NCBI GenBank assembly: GCA_002150815.3
Contig: NDFF03000001.1
Span: 434,001 to 498,000, forward strand
DNA length: 64,000 nucleotides
Origin: Grammothele lineata
Taxonomy: Eukaryota > Basidiomycota > Agaricomycetes > Polyporales > Polyporaceae
Direction of reading: 5' to 3'
This document shows positions 34,376 to 44,341 of this stretch, in pieces; within the stretch, counting starts at the first letter, position 1; each line of letters opens with the position of its first letter. Both the position numbers and the translations under genes were made by a program. The notes under the pieces are model-generated. The model was not told the origin of the DNA and made no database searches. It was given only the letters and a program-made list of their open reading frames with translations.

Positions 34376-35391
34376 TCAGTTCTTGACCCCGAGCACGGGC
34401 TGCCAGCTGGAGCGTGAGACGTGGCGGAGCTCGATGAGCACCAACCGTTCGAACCCCTGCACGCCAGGGCCCAGTCCAAACGCCGGGTCGCCAAAGGACG
34501 GCTGACGCTGCACGAAACCCAAGAAAGAAACGTGATCAGCTGCCGGCGACCTACACAAACCCGAAGGGCCTGGCGCGCACCTGCATGAACGCGTAGATTT
34601 CCTTCGCGATCTTCTCCGCAAGTTTGCTGCGCGTGATCGAGTGCGCCTGGCTTGCGGGGTTACGAACGTTGATCTGCTTCTCGAACGGCTTGACGCCAAC
34701 GACCTGCGCCCGCAGAACCGCGACCGCGAACACCGTCAGTATCCGATCGGGCCCGTGCCCTGCCCGAGTCCATGCGCTAACAGCTCACCTCCAGGCGGAT
34801 GGACTGCTTCTGGCTGAGGTTGTCGCCGAAGAAGACGGAGACCTCGCCCTCGAGTAGCTGCACGAGATTCCCGTTCATCGCATCCAGCAGGGAGACGTAC
34901 CCCGTCGTCGCCGTCCGGAACACGATTGGGGGTTGAGGCGTGTACCGCCGTTTGGCGACGTACGGGGTTTGCGGCAGCAGGTAGTACGGGGGGACACCCG
35001 CATGCTGTTGCTGGTACTATTCCATTCGATGAGATGAGCATTTTGTTTCATATCCTGTCTATCCTTCATGGCCACTCACTTGAAAATACGCTTGCATAGA
35101 ACCGCTCGAGGCCGCGGCGGGCATGCCGCTGGGCTGGGCTGGCTGGGACGCGTTCGCCCCGTGGTTATCAGGCATCTGGAGGTTGTGCTCCCTCCAGTAG
35201 GTGTCGGTCATGCTTTTAAAGTTCCTCTGGACCTGGTCATTCGTCCACTGGATCTCCGAACCACCCCCGGCCTGCTCAACGCCCCGAGGCTTGGTCAGAC
35301 CGAGTGCAACATGGTGACAAAGCACATCCGTGGCGCGCGGAGCGGAATGCGTTACCTCTTCGTTTCCGAAAAATTGCTGTCTTTCCGCCAT
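34376..35391 (-). CDS. Uncharacterised protein, member of an orphan family with a paralogue at 31.2 kb
   Basis: Four exons (35391-35080, 35016-34789, 34703-34581, 34507-34376) close exactly to 264 residues, all introns phase 0. An optional 84-nt in-frame intron may lie inside exon 1. Order of blocks: MAERQQFFGNEE, QWTNDQVQRNFKSMTDTYWR, a Gln/Ala/Pro-rich linker, GVPPYYLLPQTPYVAKRRYT, PPIVFRTATTGYVSLLDAMN, SVFFGDNLSQKQSIRLE, HSITRSKLAEKIAKEIYAFM and ERLVLIELRHVSRSSWQP. The last two match the paralogue closely. Function is unknown; the sequence is soluble-looking, with no catalytic motif that I recognise. The first block (QWTN...) resembles a small helical interaction segment, but this is a guess. 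Confidence 0.7.
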
Positions 35392-36566
35392 GGCTTCGAC
35401 TGGATCCGTGCAGTGTCTCCTTGTCAATGTGAGTCGGCTCGGCTCGGCGCGGGTGGATGACTTCGTTCACAGCGGCCGAGGGTCAAAAGAAGCGGAAGCA
35501 GGCGTGAGGAGAGTTACCGGTGGGCGATGTTACGTTCGGCGGGTTGTCGTGTGGGGGCTATGGAGGCTCCGTTCGTGCTGAGTGGTTGGTTGGTGGAGGG
35601 GCGACTGACGGGTCGACGTGTTGCTTAGCAGAGACGATGGCCAGAGGCTTATATGCATCTTCCCCTGGAGGGCGCGTTGGCGGTCCATATACGCCTCGCG
35701 AGGCCGTTTACGGTACGGTCTGCCCGAGGTGCGCATACGTTCAACGTTCCCGTACGCGGCGTGCGCGGCGGGGAGCCCCGCAAGCACCGCCAGCAAAAGA
35801 TACGACGCTCACGGGCTCGATGAACTCATCACTGGCGCTGTGTGAACATGGATCATGCCACAAGTGAGTCAGAGCCCGCGTCGGGCTGCAACAGAGTGTA
35901 AGAGGCCGGTGCAGTTTTGGAGAAAACCGCAGACGCGGGGATGACATGACGTCTCATGAGGGGTCCGTAACGAGCTGCCTTTTTGGGAGGTCGCACTGTG
36001 TGTGACGGTAGACGTCCGGAGCCTTGTTTGGCCCTGCAGCTGTGCTGACATCGTTCGCTAAGAGGGGGTAAGCTTAATTTGGCGGCGAAAAGAGGCCTTT
36101 CGAAGCCGCCGCGCCTCGTGGACACAACCCCGACAATCCAGGACTAGTCACGACTATCGGAAAATATCAGATGCCAACGCTCTCCCCGAGGCCGAACGAG
36201 CGCGCATCGGACGACCAGCAGCACGTTCGGCCAACGCCGCCCGCCAGGTCTGTTCCTGCCTGTCGGCCATTCGACACGATCTCAACAGGTCCAGCAGCCA
36301 CAGGCAGCCGTGTCTCAGCGCAGTTCCTAGCACATTGACGTTCCGACACAGCACCATCATGCTAGACATCGAAGCATCTCGCGGTGGACAAGAACGCCGC
36401 ATCAGGAAGCACAGCAGCGACGCTGCCACGTGAGATTAGAAAACAAGTAGCTACGAAACGAGGGGGTAATGTACACAGAGTCCGGAGCGAGAAGCAAGAT
36501 GCAGCGTGCGGCACACCACACCAACAAACCTAGACATCCAAGCGAATACAGGCGAATACAGGCTAT
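35392..36566. other. Intergenic region, right edge of the gene-poor island
   Basis: Nearly 1.2 kb lie upstream of the orphan gene and downstream of the SPT16 stop. Short frames at 35520-35867 (+) and 36154-36429 (-) show no resemblance or splice support. I see nothing else in it. Confidence 0.5.
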
Positions 36567-39500
36567 TCACCGCTTCCCGTTTGCCTTCGCTTTAGGCTTC
36601 GCCTTCGCCGGCGCCTTCTTCTTGGGCCGGTCAGAGTCGTCCGAATCATGCCCACGGCCTGTTTCTTGGCGCTTCTTGTCGTCTGTGAAACGCAGGGCGC
36701 ACATGGCTAAGCCTGGTGGCCACAGGCCGTAAGAGAAAAAAAAAAGAGACGTACCTTTCGCAGCCCGCCTCTCCAGCTCGTCCCAGTCGTCGCCTGTGCA
36801 CGAGTAATCAAGAGTCAGTATACGTAGCCGGCCGCCTGACCGCCGAGCACGAACCTTCGCTCTCGTCGGACCCAAAGTCAGACCCGCTGCCTTCGTCATC
36901 GCTGGCGTCGGACCCGTCAAAGTAGTCGCTGCCTGCTTCACTACTCTCGGTGCTTGCCTCCGCCTCCGACTCAGCTTCGAATTCCGACTCTGACTCCGAT
37001 GCGTCGTCGGCGTCGCTCTAATTTTCGGGCGCCGCAGTGAGTACACATGTTTGGGCTCAATAAGCAGGGTTAGAGGGACTCGTACCTCTTCACCGCCACC
37101 GGCGCCGCCAAGGAAGCTCCAGCCGCCCTGCTGGAAGAAGTCGTAAGGGTCTTCATTGATAGTCTTCATGATAGGGCCCCAGTTCAAATTGACCGGTCCC
37201 TCGCTGAGCGGTATGTCAACAGAGCTGAGCGGTGTTTGTGTGGTCAGCTTGATGGTGAACAGATGCAGTAGTGTATGAGAGACATACTCCAGCCAATTTT
37301 TCACGTCATCTAGCTGTGCACTAGGGATAGAGTTGATGTGCAACGGCGTCTTCGTGAAGTCCTTAAAAATGAGGACCATGTCGAACTGTTTGAGGCCAAA
37401 CTGCACCCGCTCCAGGGACGCGATTTCGATGTCGGAGAGCGTGACGACGAGGAAAGGGGGATCTGACAGGTGGACAAGGCACTCCGTTGTGGGCTGTAGA
37501 CGCACATTCGTTCGGAACGGGACACCTTCGAAAGAGAGCTCCCGGAAGGGAATATCAGGTTCCAGGGACTCGCCGGTCTGTATCATCCGGAAGTCAGATA
37601 CAATTATCACCGATAACCATAATGTAGCATACCGATGAAGTTGCCGCCTCCGCAATCTTCTCAGAGAACAGCTTGAACTCCTTGTTCAGCATTTGGCGAC
37701 GCTTCCTTTCCTGCTGCTCGAGTTCAATTTCGTCTTCATCGCCGTACCGGTACTTGCGCTTGCGGTTCCCCGTTTCATCGAACTGGACATCTGACGCCTC
37801 CCGGTAGAATTGAACATCCTACAAAGTTCGTTAGAGGAATTTGGCATTACAACAGAAGTCGCTACCCACATGCGCCTTCTTCTTCCCGATCATGATAGGG
37901 GCTTTCAGGTGGACGTGGATGATGACAAGAAGCTCGTGGTCACACGGCTGGAAGAATAGGTGCTTGACGTTACTGAACAGTATATCTGACGGAACTCATG
38001 AGCGAACTCGGTAGATGCTGCACGTTCGCCGAACTTACCGATCTTCTGCGAGCCCATGGGTGACTGGTAGCGAAGACCGTTCTGGTGAATCTCGACTTCA
38101 CCTGGCAACCGCTTCCCGTCTAATGCCGGACGGACAAATACTTCGGGCAATTTGGTGGGGCGGCGCCCCTTGATCTCAACAAGTGTATCTTGTTCAATAA
38201 CGTCCGCCATTTCCTTCTTCTGTTGTTCGCGTTTATTGACCTCCTTCTTGAGATCGGTGATCTGCTTCGAAATGGCATCGAATCGGCTACCATCCGGGGA
38301 GCGATACGTTATGGAGCGGATGAAGGTGGCATCGGGATCTTCAAACGGCTGTCATGACGTTGTCAGCGCACGAACGGCATACGGTCTCCGTGGGCCGTTC
38401 TCACCGTGTCCTCCTTTCGGCCCGCTAGCTGACCGGGCGTTTGGAAGTTCACGCGCAGGAGCGTAAACTCCGCCTCTTCGTTCTTGCTGACGTTTTTGAT
38501 CGTGTTAATATGGAAGGGCACAGCATACCCGTGGATGGGCAGCACGACGGTTTGGGTCTTTCTGTCAATGAAAATCTAGGGACGGCAGTCAGCGCTACCC
38601 CACAGACAGATGCGATCACGGGCGCGGGGCAACGTACCCGGAGACCCTCAACCTCACGTGGAAGTGCGGCTTCTCCCTTGTAACTTTGGAAACGTTTCCA
38701 GCCCTTGCCCTCCTTTCCGCCGATACCGCCGCCGCCCTCCGAGAACCTCGTGAGACCCTCATCATGTAACCGCGTGTGCAATTCCCGTTGGTGGTCAGCA
38801 ATTTTGGCGGCCATCGTCTGTACGAGTTCTTCTTGCGCTGCACTGCGCGTCTTGTTCCGGAGGACCTTTCCCCCGGCCATCTTGTTCTTCGCCGGGGAAG
38901 CGTTGCCGTTCGCCTTGGTCGCGGGCGCCTTTTTCGTGCTCGCCTTCTGAGGCTCACCTTCGTCGGCGTTCAGGAAGAACATAGTATCCTTCAAAGACTT
39001 GCTGCCAGTGGTTAGGCACGTCGCCTTGTCGGATCCCACGAGGACAGTGTCAATGAGCTGAAGCGCGTACCTGTCACGTAAATCAGCGGCGTGCACCGGC
39101 GAAAGAACTCAAAACTCAAACATTGAGACTTACTCCTTGCCGCCTTCCACCAGACCAGTGAACCCGAGGATCAGGTTGAACACCATACCCGACCTCAGTT
39201 TGCGACCATTCTTCGGCGACAATACATATGACGCATCCCGGAACTCCATGCCCGTCTAGACATAAGAATGAGCATGTGGTAGCAGGTTTCACTTCACCGT
39301 CCTTACCCCGTGCCCGATGTTCTTCGTGAAATTCGCCTCTAGCTCGGGTTTCTTCTCCTTGACGTAGGAGAGGGCGTGCTGATAAAGCTCCTTTGCAACG
39401 GCGCCTTCTTTCATACGACCAAGAAGTTCCGTCTGGAGAGACACCAGTAGAGCGTAGATAGCCTCTTGCTCCTATGGAGGGCTGAGTCACAGGTTCATAT

Positions 39501-40754
39501 TTTGTGGCGAGGGAGCACCCACCTTGGATGGATCCACGATGAAACTCCGGGCCAAGTTCGCACAGTAACTCCGGTATCGCATACCCAGGGAAACGAGCAA
39601 TACGCCCTTGTGAGAAATGTCTTCCTGGCCGGATTCGGCGTTGGGGCTGATGTCGTAGCCAGCTTTCGAAGACTGCGATTGGATGATAGGAGGATAGCAG
39701 AACTCCGCCGTCGACCAGTCCACCTGTGGCGGTAGGTTCAGACACCGTACAAGCGGCCTTACAGATAACTTACGTCGTTGAGACCCCGGCCCTTGCTCCA
39801 GACTTTCATGTCAGGGCCCTTGTCGCCGTAACCCAAGCGTGCTTCAATCTGGTTAGCGAAGGCCTCATGGGAAATCTTTGCCTCCCGATCCAAGATTGTC
39901 TCAAGTTTTGGCGCCACATAGTGCATAAGAAGTGTAGAGGTGATGTTGGAAGCCGTGCGAATGATACTCTAGCAGAAATGTTAGCGCAGTCTGGTGAAAC
40001 AACATATCTCAAGATGCTTACCATCTCGTCCTCGTCCTTTACAGCTAGAAAAGATGCAACCGCGGAAGACATGTCCACAAGGGCGGGCTTCTTTTCCGAT
40101 TCGGCCACGGCTTTGTTCCATTCGTCCACCACCTTCCCCGAATGCTGCTCCTTGACTAGAGTCGCTACTCGATCGTGCGAGGTGTAGGCCTGCAAGAAAC
40201 GGGGCAACGCGTCTGTCGGAGGGTCCTTGGCCTTGGCCTGTACGAAGAACGCCATCGGCACTGGGGTATTCGCATTTTGCAGTTGGGACAAGATTTTGGC
40301 TGCATACGATGTCGCAGCTTGAGACATGAGCGGTCCGGGATGCAATGAGGGAGCACACCTTTGGACGCCGAGCAGAGGACGGAAATCTGGTTCTTCTGAA
40401 ACATTATGAACGTTGAAGGAAACTCGAAGCCAAGTAGCCATGTCTGTGGATCGTGACACGTGTATTTGTAGACAATTTACTTGTAGTCGAGATTGAACAT
40501 ACCTGGAACGCCGTGCCCTTCCTGATCATCTCGTCTTCTCCCGCAGGATCCCCCGCAACCAGAAGCAACGCGTCGACATCGGCTATTGACCTGTACTCCT
40601 CGGTATTCTGCGCAGTCTGTAGCGGCAGCACGAGTTCATGGATCCGTAAGTAAATGCGCACGAAGGTGGTTGGAAGTGGACTCACATTCCAAGCATTGTA
40701 GATGCTGCGGATGCGTTTTGAGAAGAGACCCGAGTTAAGCTTGATGTCCGACAT
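36567..40754 (-). CDS. SPT16: FACT histone chaperone subunit Spt16
   Basis: This is a minus-strand gene of about 18 exons and roughly 1,050 residues. Spt16 pairs with Pob3 in FACT, which disassembles and rebuilds nucleosomes during transcription and replication in the nucleus. The start [15 protein letters not shown] was chosen because it opens the aminopeptidase-like N-terminal domain; upstream codons are not conserved. Visible blocks are [54 protein letters not shown], the dimerisation/middle domain with [18 protein letters not shown] and [34 protein letters not shown], and [16 protein letters not shown]. The tail is acidic ([15 protein letters not shown]) then basic ([18 protein letters not shown]), as in the family. 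It diverges from the synthetase-like gene. Confidence 0.95.
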
Positions 40755-41368
40755 GAGAACGGGTACTCTATGGGAGCCAGAAGAGAAAAAGGAGGACTCG
40801 GACGAATGGAATGACTGGGTAGGAGAGAGCGCGTCCGACTGTGGCGCGTCTCGCGCGGTAGCGGAGTTCAAAATGGGTGACGCGCACGTGACATGTTACT
40901 GCCAGTTACTCGGATTCGTCACAGCGCGACTGTCACTCGACGCGTCCGCTGACGCTGGGCGCTCCTCGGCATCTATATGTCGGGTACTCGAGGGCCGGGT
41001 TCGTGCACGGAATTGGTGCGCCTGCAGGAATGCGTGCGGACATGGACGGCGAGTATGGGTCGTCCTTGGCCGTCGGACCCGGACGCGTTGTGCGACTGTC
41101 GAAAGGGAAGAAGAGGAAGGAAAGGAAAAGACGGTCGGACAGAGAACAGAATGGTGTCTGACCTACTTATTAGTAGTCGCCTTACGGCAGCAGGCGTCTG
41201 GAGGTGCCTCGTACGTATGTCTCCTCACTCGTTGCCGCACTCGGGCACACACCATCCGGCCGTCGTCTAAGCTCGTTCGATAAACCTCGGCCCCTTCTCC
41301 TCCGTCTCTCTCGCTTTCCTCCATCGTACTGCTGGCGTCCCTCCGCCCGCCCTCGCTCGCCGCCCACC
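40755..41368. promoter_or_regulatory. Divergent promoter region between SPT16 and the synthetase-like gene
   Basis: There are 614 bases between two start codons pointing away from each other. It contains a GACGCGCACGTGACATG stretch at about 40878 with a palindromic CACGTG core (E-box type) and a purine-rich GGAAGAAGAGGAAGGAAAGG run at about 41105. The synthetase-like gene starts in a good context, CCACCATGG. Confidence 0.5.
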
Positions 41369-43562
41369 ATGGCCCTCGCCGACTACCTGGTCACGGATGA
41401 CCTCACCATCATCCTCGCCCTCGTCGCAGCCGGTCTCTTTCTCCTCATAAACTTGTACAAGCCGCAGGCGCTCGTTCACCCCATACTCCTTGGCCGTCAG
41501 AGCGATGTGGCGCGAGTCAGGAACCCCACCGAGAGCGCGGTCTATCGCAACTACACCACGGGCATGCTCGGTCGTGTGAGTCCTCTGCAGTTTATGTTAT
41601 GGTCCTTCGTAACCAGGCATCGCAGTTCCCTCTTCGCCCGACCAAGGACCAACAGCTTGTGACCGATCTCCTCAAACCCGACGCGGACGCTCCTCGTACG
41701 CTGTGGTCTACGAAAGTGAGTTCATCACGGCATATCTCATGTCATGCTTTAGTGACCCGCGGTCATAGATCACCAACCCTCAGTTGAGGGAACGCGTCAA
41801 CAACTTCGGCGCTGGACTCGCTCGGACGGCGGGGCTTACTCCGCAGGAATCAAACGTCTTGCTTCTGCTCAATGACAGTATCGGTACGTACTCCATGCTT
41901 GGACCCACCAGGATGCCGTACTCTAGAAGCTTGCCCGAGGCGAGCGGGCGAGTTATCATGCAGTCCGGGGTTCGCCTTTACACATTGGGCTCCCTGCACG
42001 CTGCTACAGCGCAATGATCTTGGGGTCACGACGTTCTGCTTACTCCGTTCAACAGAATTTGTCATTGCTGACTTGGCTCTCGCAACATACTCTGTTCCAT
42101 CGTTTACGCTTGCTTCTTTGGCCATTCTCTCCCATGTTTTGGAAAAGCATCCCCCCTCCGTAATCGTCACGGAGGCCAGCTTCCTCCCGCACCTCCTGGA
42201 ACTGATCTACGACTCTAATGAGAGCGAACATCACACTATTGTGGTTGTTGGTGATATGGCAACTGCCAAACTCCCTCGCGTGCAAAATGTCAAGATTCTC
42301 AAGTGGGATGACGTCGAAACACAGGGTGCGACTGCGGACAAGCTTGCTCTCCCCACACCTGGTGAGCCATGTTCGTTGCGACGGTTTGCCTGTTGCTGAC
42401 AAGTCACAGACCCGAACGATGTATTCACTGTGGCGTTCCACACCACCAAAGAGGCCGAAATAGAAGGCGTGCAGTTGACCCACCAAAACCTGACCGCTGG
42501 TGTCGCTGCGGTACGGGCGCTGTTACCCCCTTCCAGTGCTATGTCTTCTTTAGACACCATTTTATCTGCTCATCCCCTCAACACGCCGTATGGGCGCGCA
42601 GTAGCTTACACAGCTCTGTTCGAGGGCACCGGCTTTGTCACGGTTGATAGTACCAAACTGATCAAGCCAGACGGCGGTCAGATTTTGTTCTTATTTTGCG
42701 CCAGGTTTTCGGTACTGACGTTACTATCCTAGCTCCTCCGTATCTGACCGGGATGAAGGACCTGCACACCTCAGCTGCGTATCGCACCTCGTCTCCGACC
42801 CTCCTATTCATCCGCCCGGACCACATCATCAACCTCAATGAGCTCATTATGCAGGAAGCGCGCTGGTCTTCTTGGTGGTTGTTCAGCCTGGCGTGGCGCC
42901 ATAAGCTCGCTGGTGTCCTCGAGGGTTACATCACGAAACAAAGCCTCTGGGATCGCCTCGTCTTCGACAAAGCCCGCGTGCAAGTTATGGGCAAGGGTGC
43001 CGGTACAGTCCGGGCTGTTGTCGTCAGCGGAGGTACGTGGCCCTTCGCCTAGTCCCTCTCTCTCCTCTGCCCCTATTTCCCCATGGCTGACCCGCCGCTT
43101 TTTCCTGCAGCCTCGCTCGACTACCTAGCACTTCACACCTCCCGCATTGCGTTATCCGTCCCCGTCATCGTCGCACACACACACCCGCTCGCCGCCGGGC
43201 CCCTCTTCGCCACCCACCCGCTCGACCTTCAACATTTCGTGCCCGACCCCCGCACCCACATGCCCGGCGCCAACGCCGTGGACACCTACACGTTCACGTA
43301 CACCTCTCCCGTTGGCCCGCCCGCGATCAACGTCGAGGCGAAGCTCAAGTCCATCGATGACGCCTACGTCGAGGGTGGCGCGGACCCCGTCGGGTTCCTG
43401 TTCGTCCGCGGCCCCACCGTCGGCCGCCCTCTCTCCGCAGCGGACGAGGATGCAGACGAGTCTATCCCAGAGGAGGCGCGCGGCTGGCGTGCGACCGGCG
43501 AACGGGCTAAGGTCGCGCCGAACGGTACGTTCAAGATTTCAGCCCCACCGCAGAAGATGTGA
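41369..43562 (+). CDS. Long-chain acyl-CoA-synthetase-like protein, probably catalytically degenerate
   Basis: About seven exons encode roughly 560-590 residues. MALADYLVTDDLTIILALVAAGLFL gives one N-terminal membrane anchor. The body follows the AMP-binding (ANL) fold: NPQLRERVNNFGAGLART, VFTVAFHTTKEAEIEGVQLT, APPYLTGMKDLHTSAAYRTS, MGKGAGTVRAVVVSGG and GWRATGERAKVAPNGTFKIS. The P-loop normally reads TSGTTGxPKG, but here it is HTTKEAEIEGV. No YxxTE-type motif follows the SGG block. The protein stops right after the TGD-like motif, so the C-terminal domain with the catalytic lysine is missing. A 56-nt intron at about 42677 with donor GTCAGA removes an apparent frameshift. Family fold is clear; enzymatic activity is doubtful. 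Confidence 0.75.
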
Positions 43563-44341
43563 TGTGCCTAGGCGCACCAACGGATGACATAGAGGACAGG
43601 AAGGAGTCGGATTGTGTGGAATTGACTCGGGCCAGACAATCGCTTACGCGATCTTTGGCCCCCCGTCTCGTGCTTAGTATGTACCGGAGGAACGGACTTC
43701 TCGTAGTCGATTGCAAATGCTCTGTAAACTCGAAACACTTGTCCGTCACCTCATCTATCGATGCCATGCTCAAGGTAGTCTCTGACAAGAAGTTTTTGGA
43801 GTGTCCGCCACTCCTCAAGTGTTTCGTTAGGATGCCGTAGTCGGTCTTTGGTAGAGCAAAAAGCTGTGATTGGTTAGGCAAGAGAATAACGATACAAGAA
43901 CGATACTAAAGGATTTAAGGTGGACATCGCGACATCATACACAACGCGAGCAATCGACCAACGGAATGTAAACCACAGAACTGAGCGACCTGCAAAGAAG
44001 ACGGCAATCCAAACAACACCTCTGCGCGTACTCTCCAAGATTTCCTAAGACTCCGCACAGCACGCATTGCTGTAGATACCCGTCGAGCACCTGTAAAGAT
44101 CAGTATGCAATGAATGTAGAATCGAGAACTGGACGCAAGGTTGTTGCGAGGTGTCACAACAATAATACTACCGTTCCATCTTGAAGCCGGGAAGCGGGGT
44201 AATCGAGTCGCAAAACGTGGGACTCCGCACCGTAGGACCAGTCATTGTCAGGAGCGCTGATCCTAGACGCGGAGAACCTGGTTCCAAAGACGAGCATGAG
44301 CTGTTTGTTCAACAGTGCCGGCCGCGGATCCGGCAGATAAT
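43563..44341. other. Convergent 3' intergenic region
   Basis: Stops of two converging genes are about 780 bases apart. A minus-strand frame at 43531-43881 (116 codons) overlaps the end of the synthetase-like gene but has no resemblance or splice context. Probably 3' untranslated sequence. Confidence 0.5.

Noticed and set aside
34440..34460. GTTCGAACCCC resembling a tRNA T-loop
   Set aside because: It lies inside a coding exon of the orphan gene and no acceptor stem or anticodon arm could be found around it.
24359..36566. Retrotransposon or DNA transposon coding region
   Set aside because: No reverse transcriptase, integrase or transposase motif, long terminal repeat or convincing terminal inverted repeat was seen, although decayed elements remain possible.
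40650..40700. An insertion ([20 protein letters not shown]) in the Spt16 N-terminus
   Set aside because: It is an unspliced intron that stays open; donor AAT/GTGAGT and acceptor CTACAG/ACTGCG join YNAWN to TAQNTEEY.
42660..42735. Apparent +1 frameshift in the synthetase-like gene
   Set aside because: A 56-nt intron from GTCAGA to TCCTAG removes it and joins KPDG to APPYLTGMKDL in frame.
43531..43881. 116-codon minus-strand frame overlapping the synthetase-like gene end
   Set aside because: No resemblance, no splice context; it is antisense to a supported coding exon and its 3' UTR.
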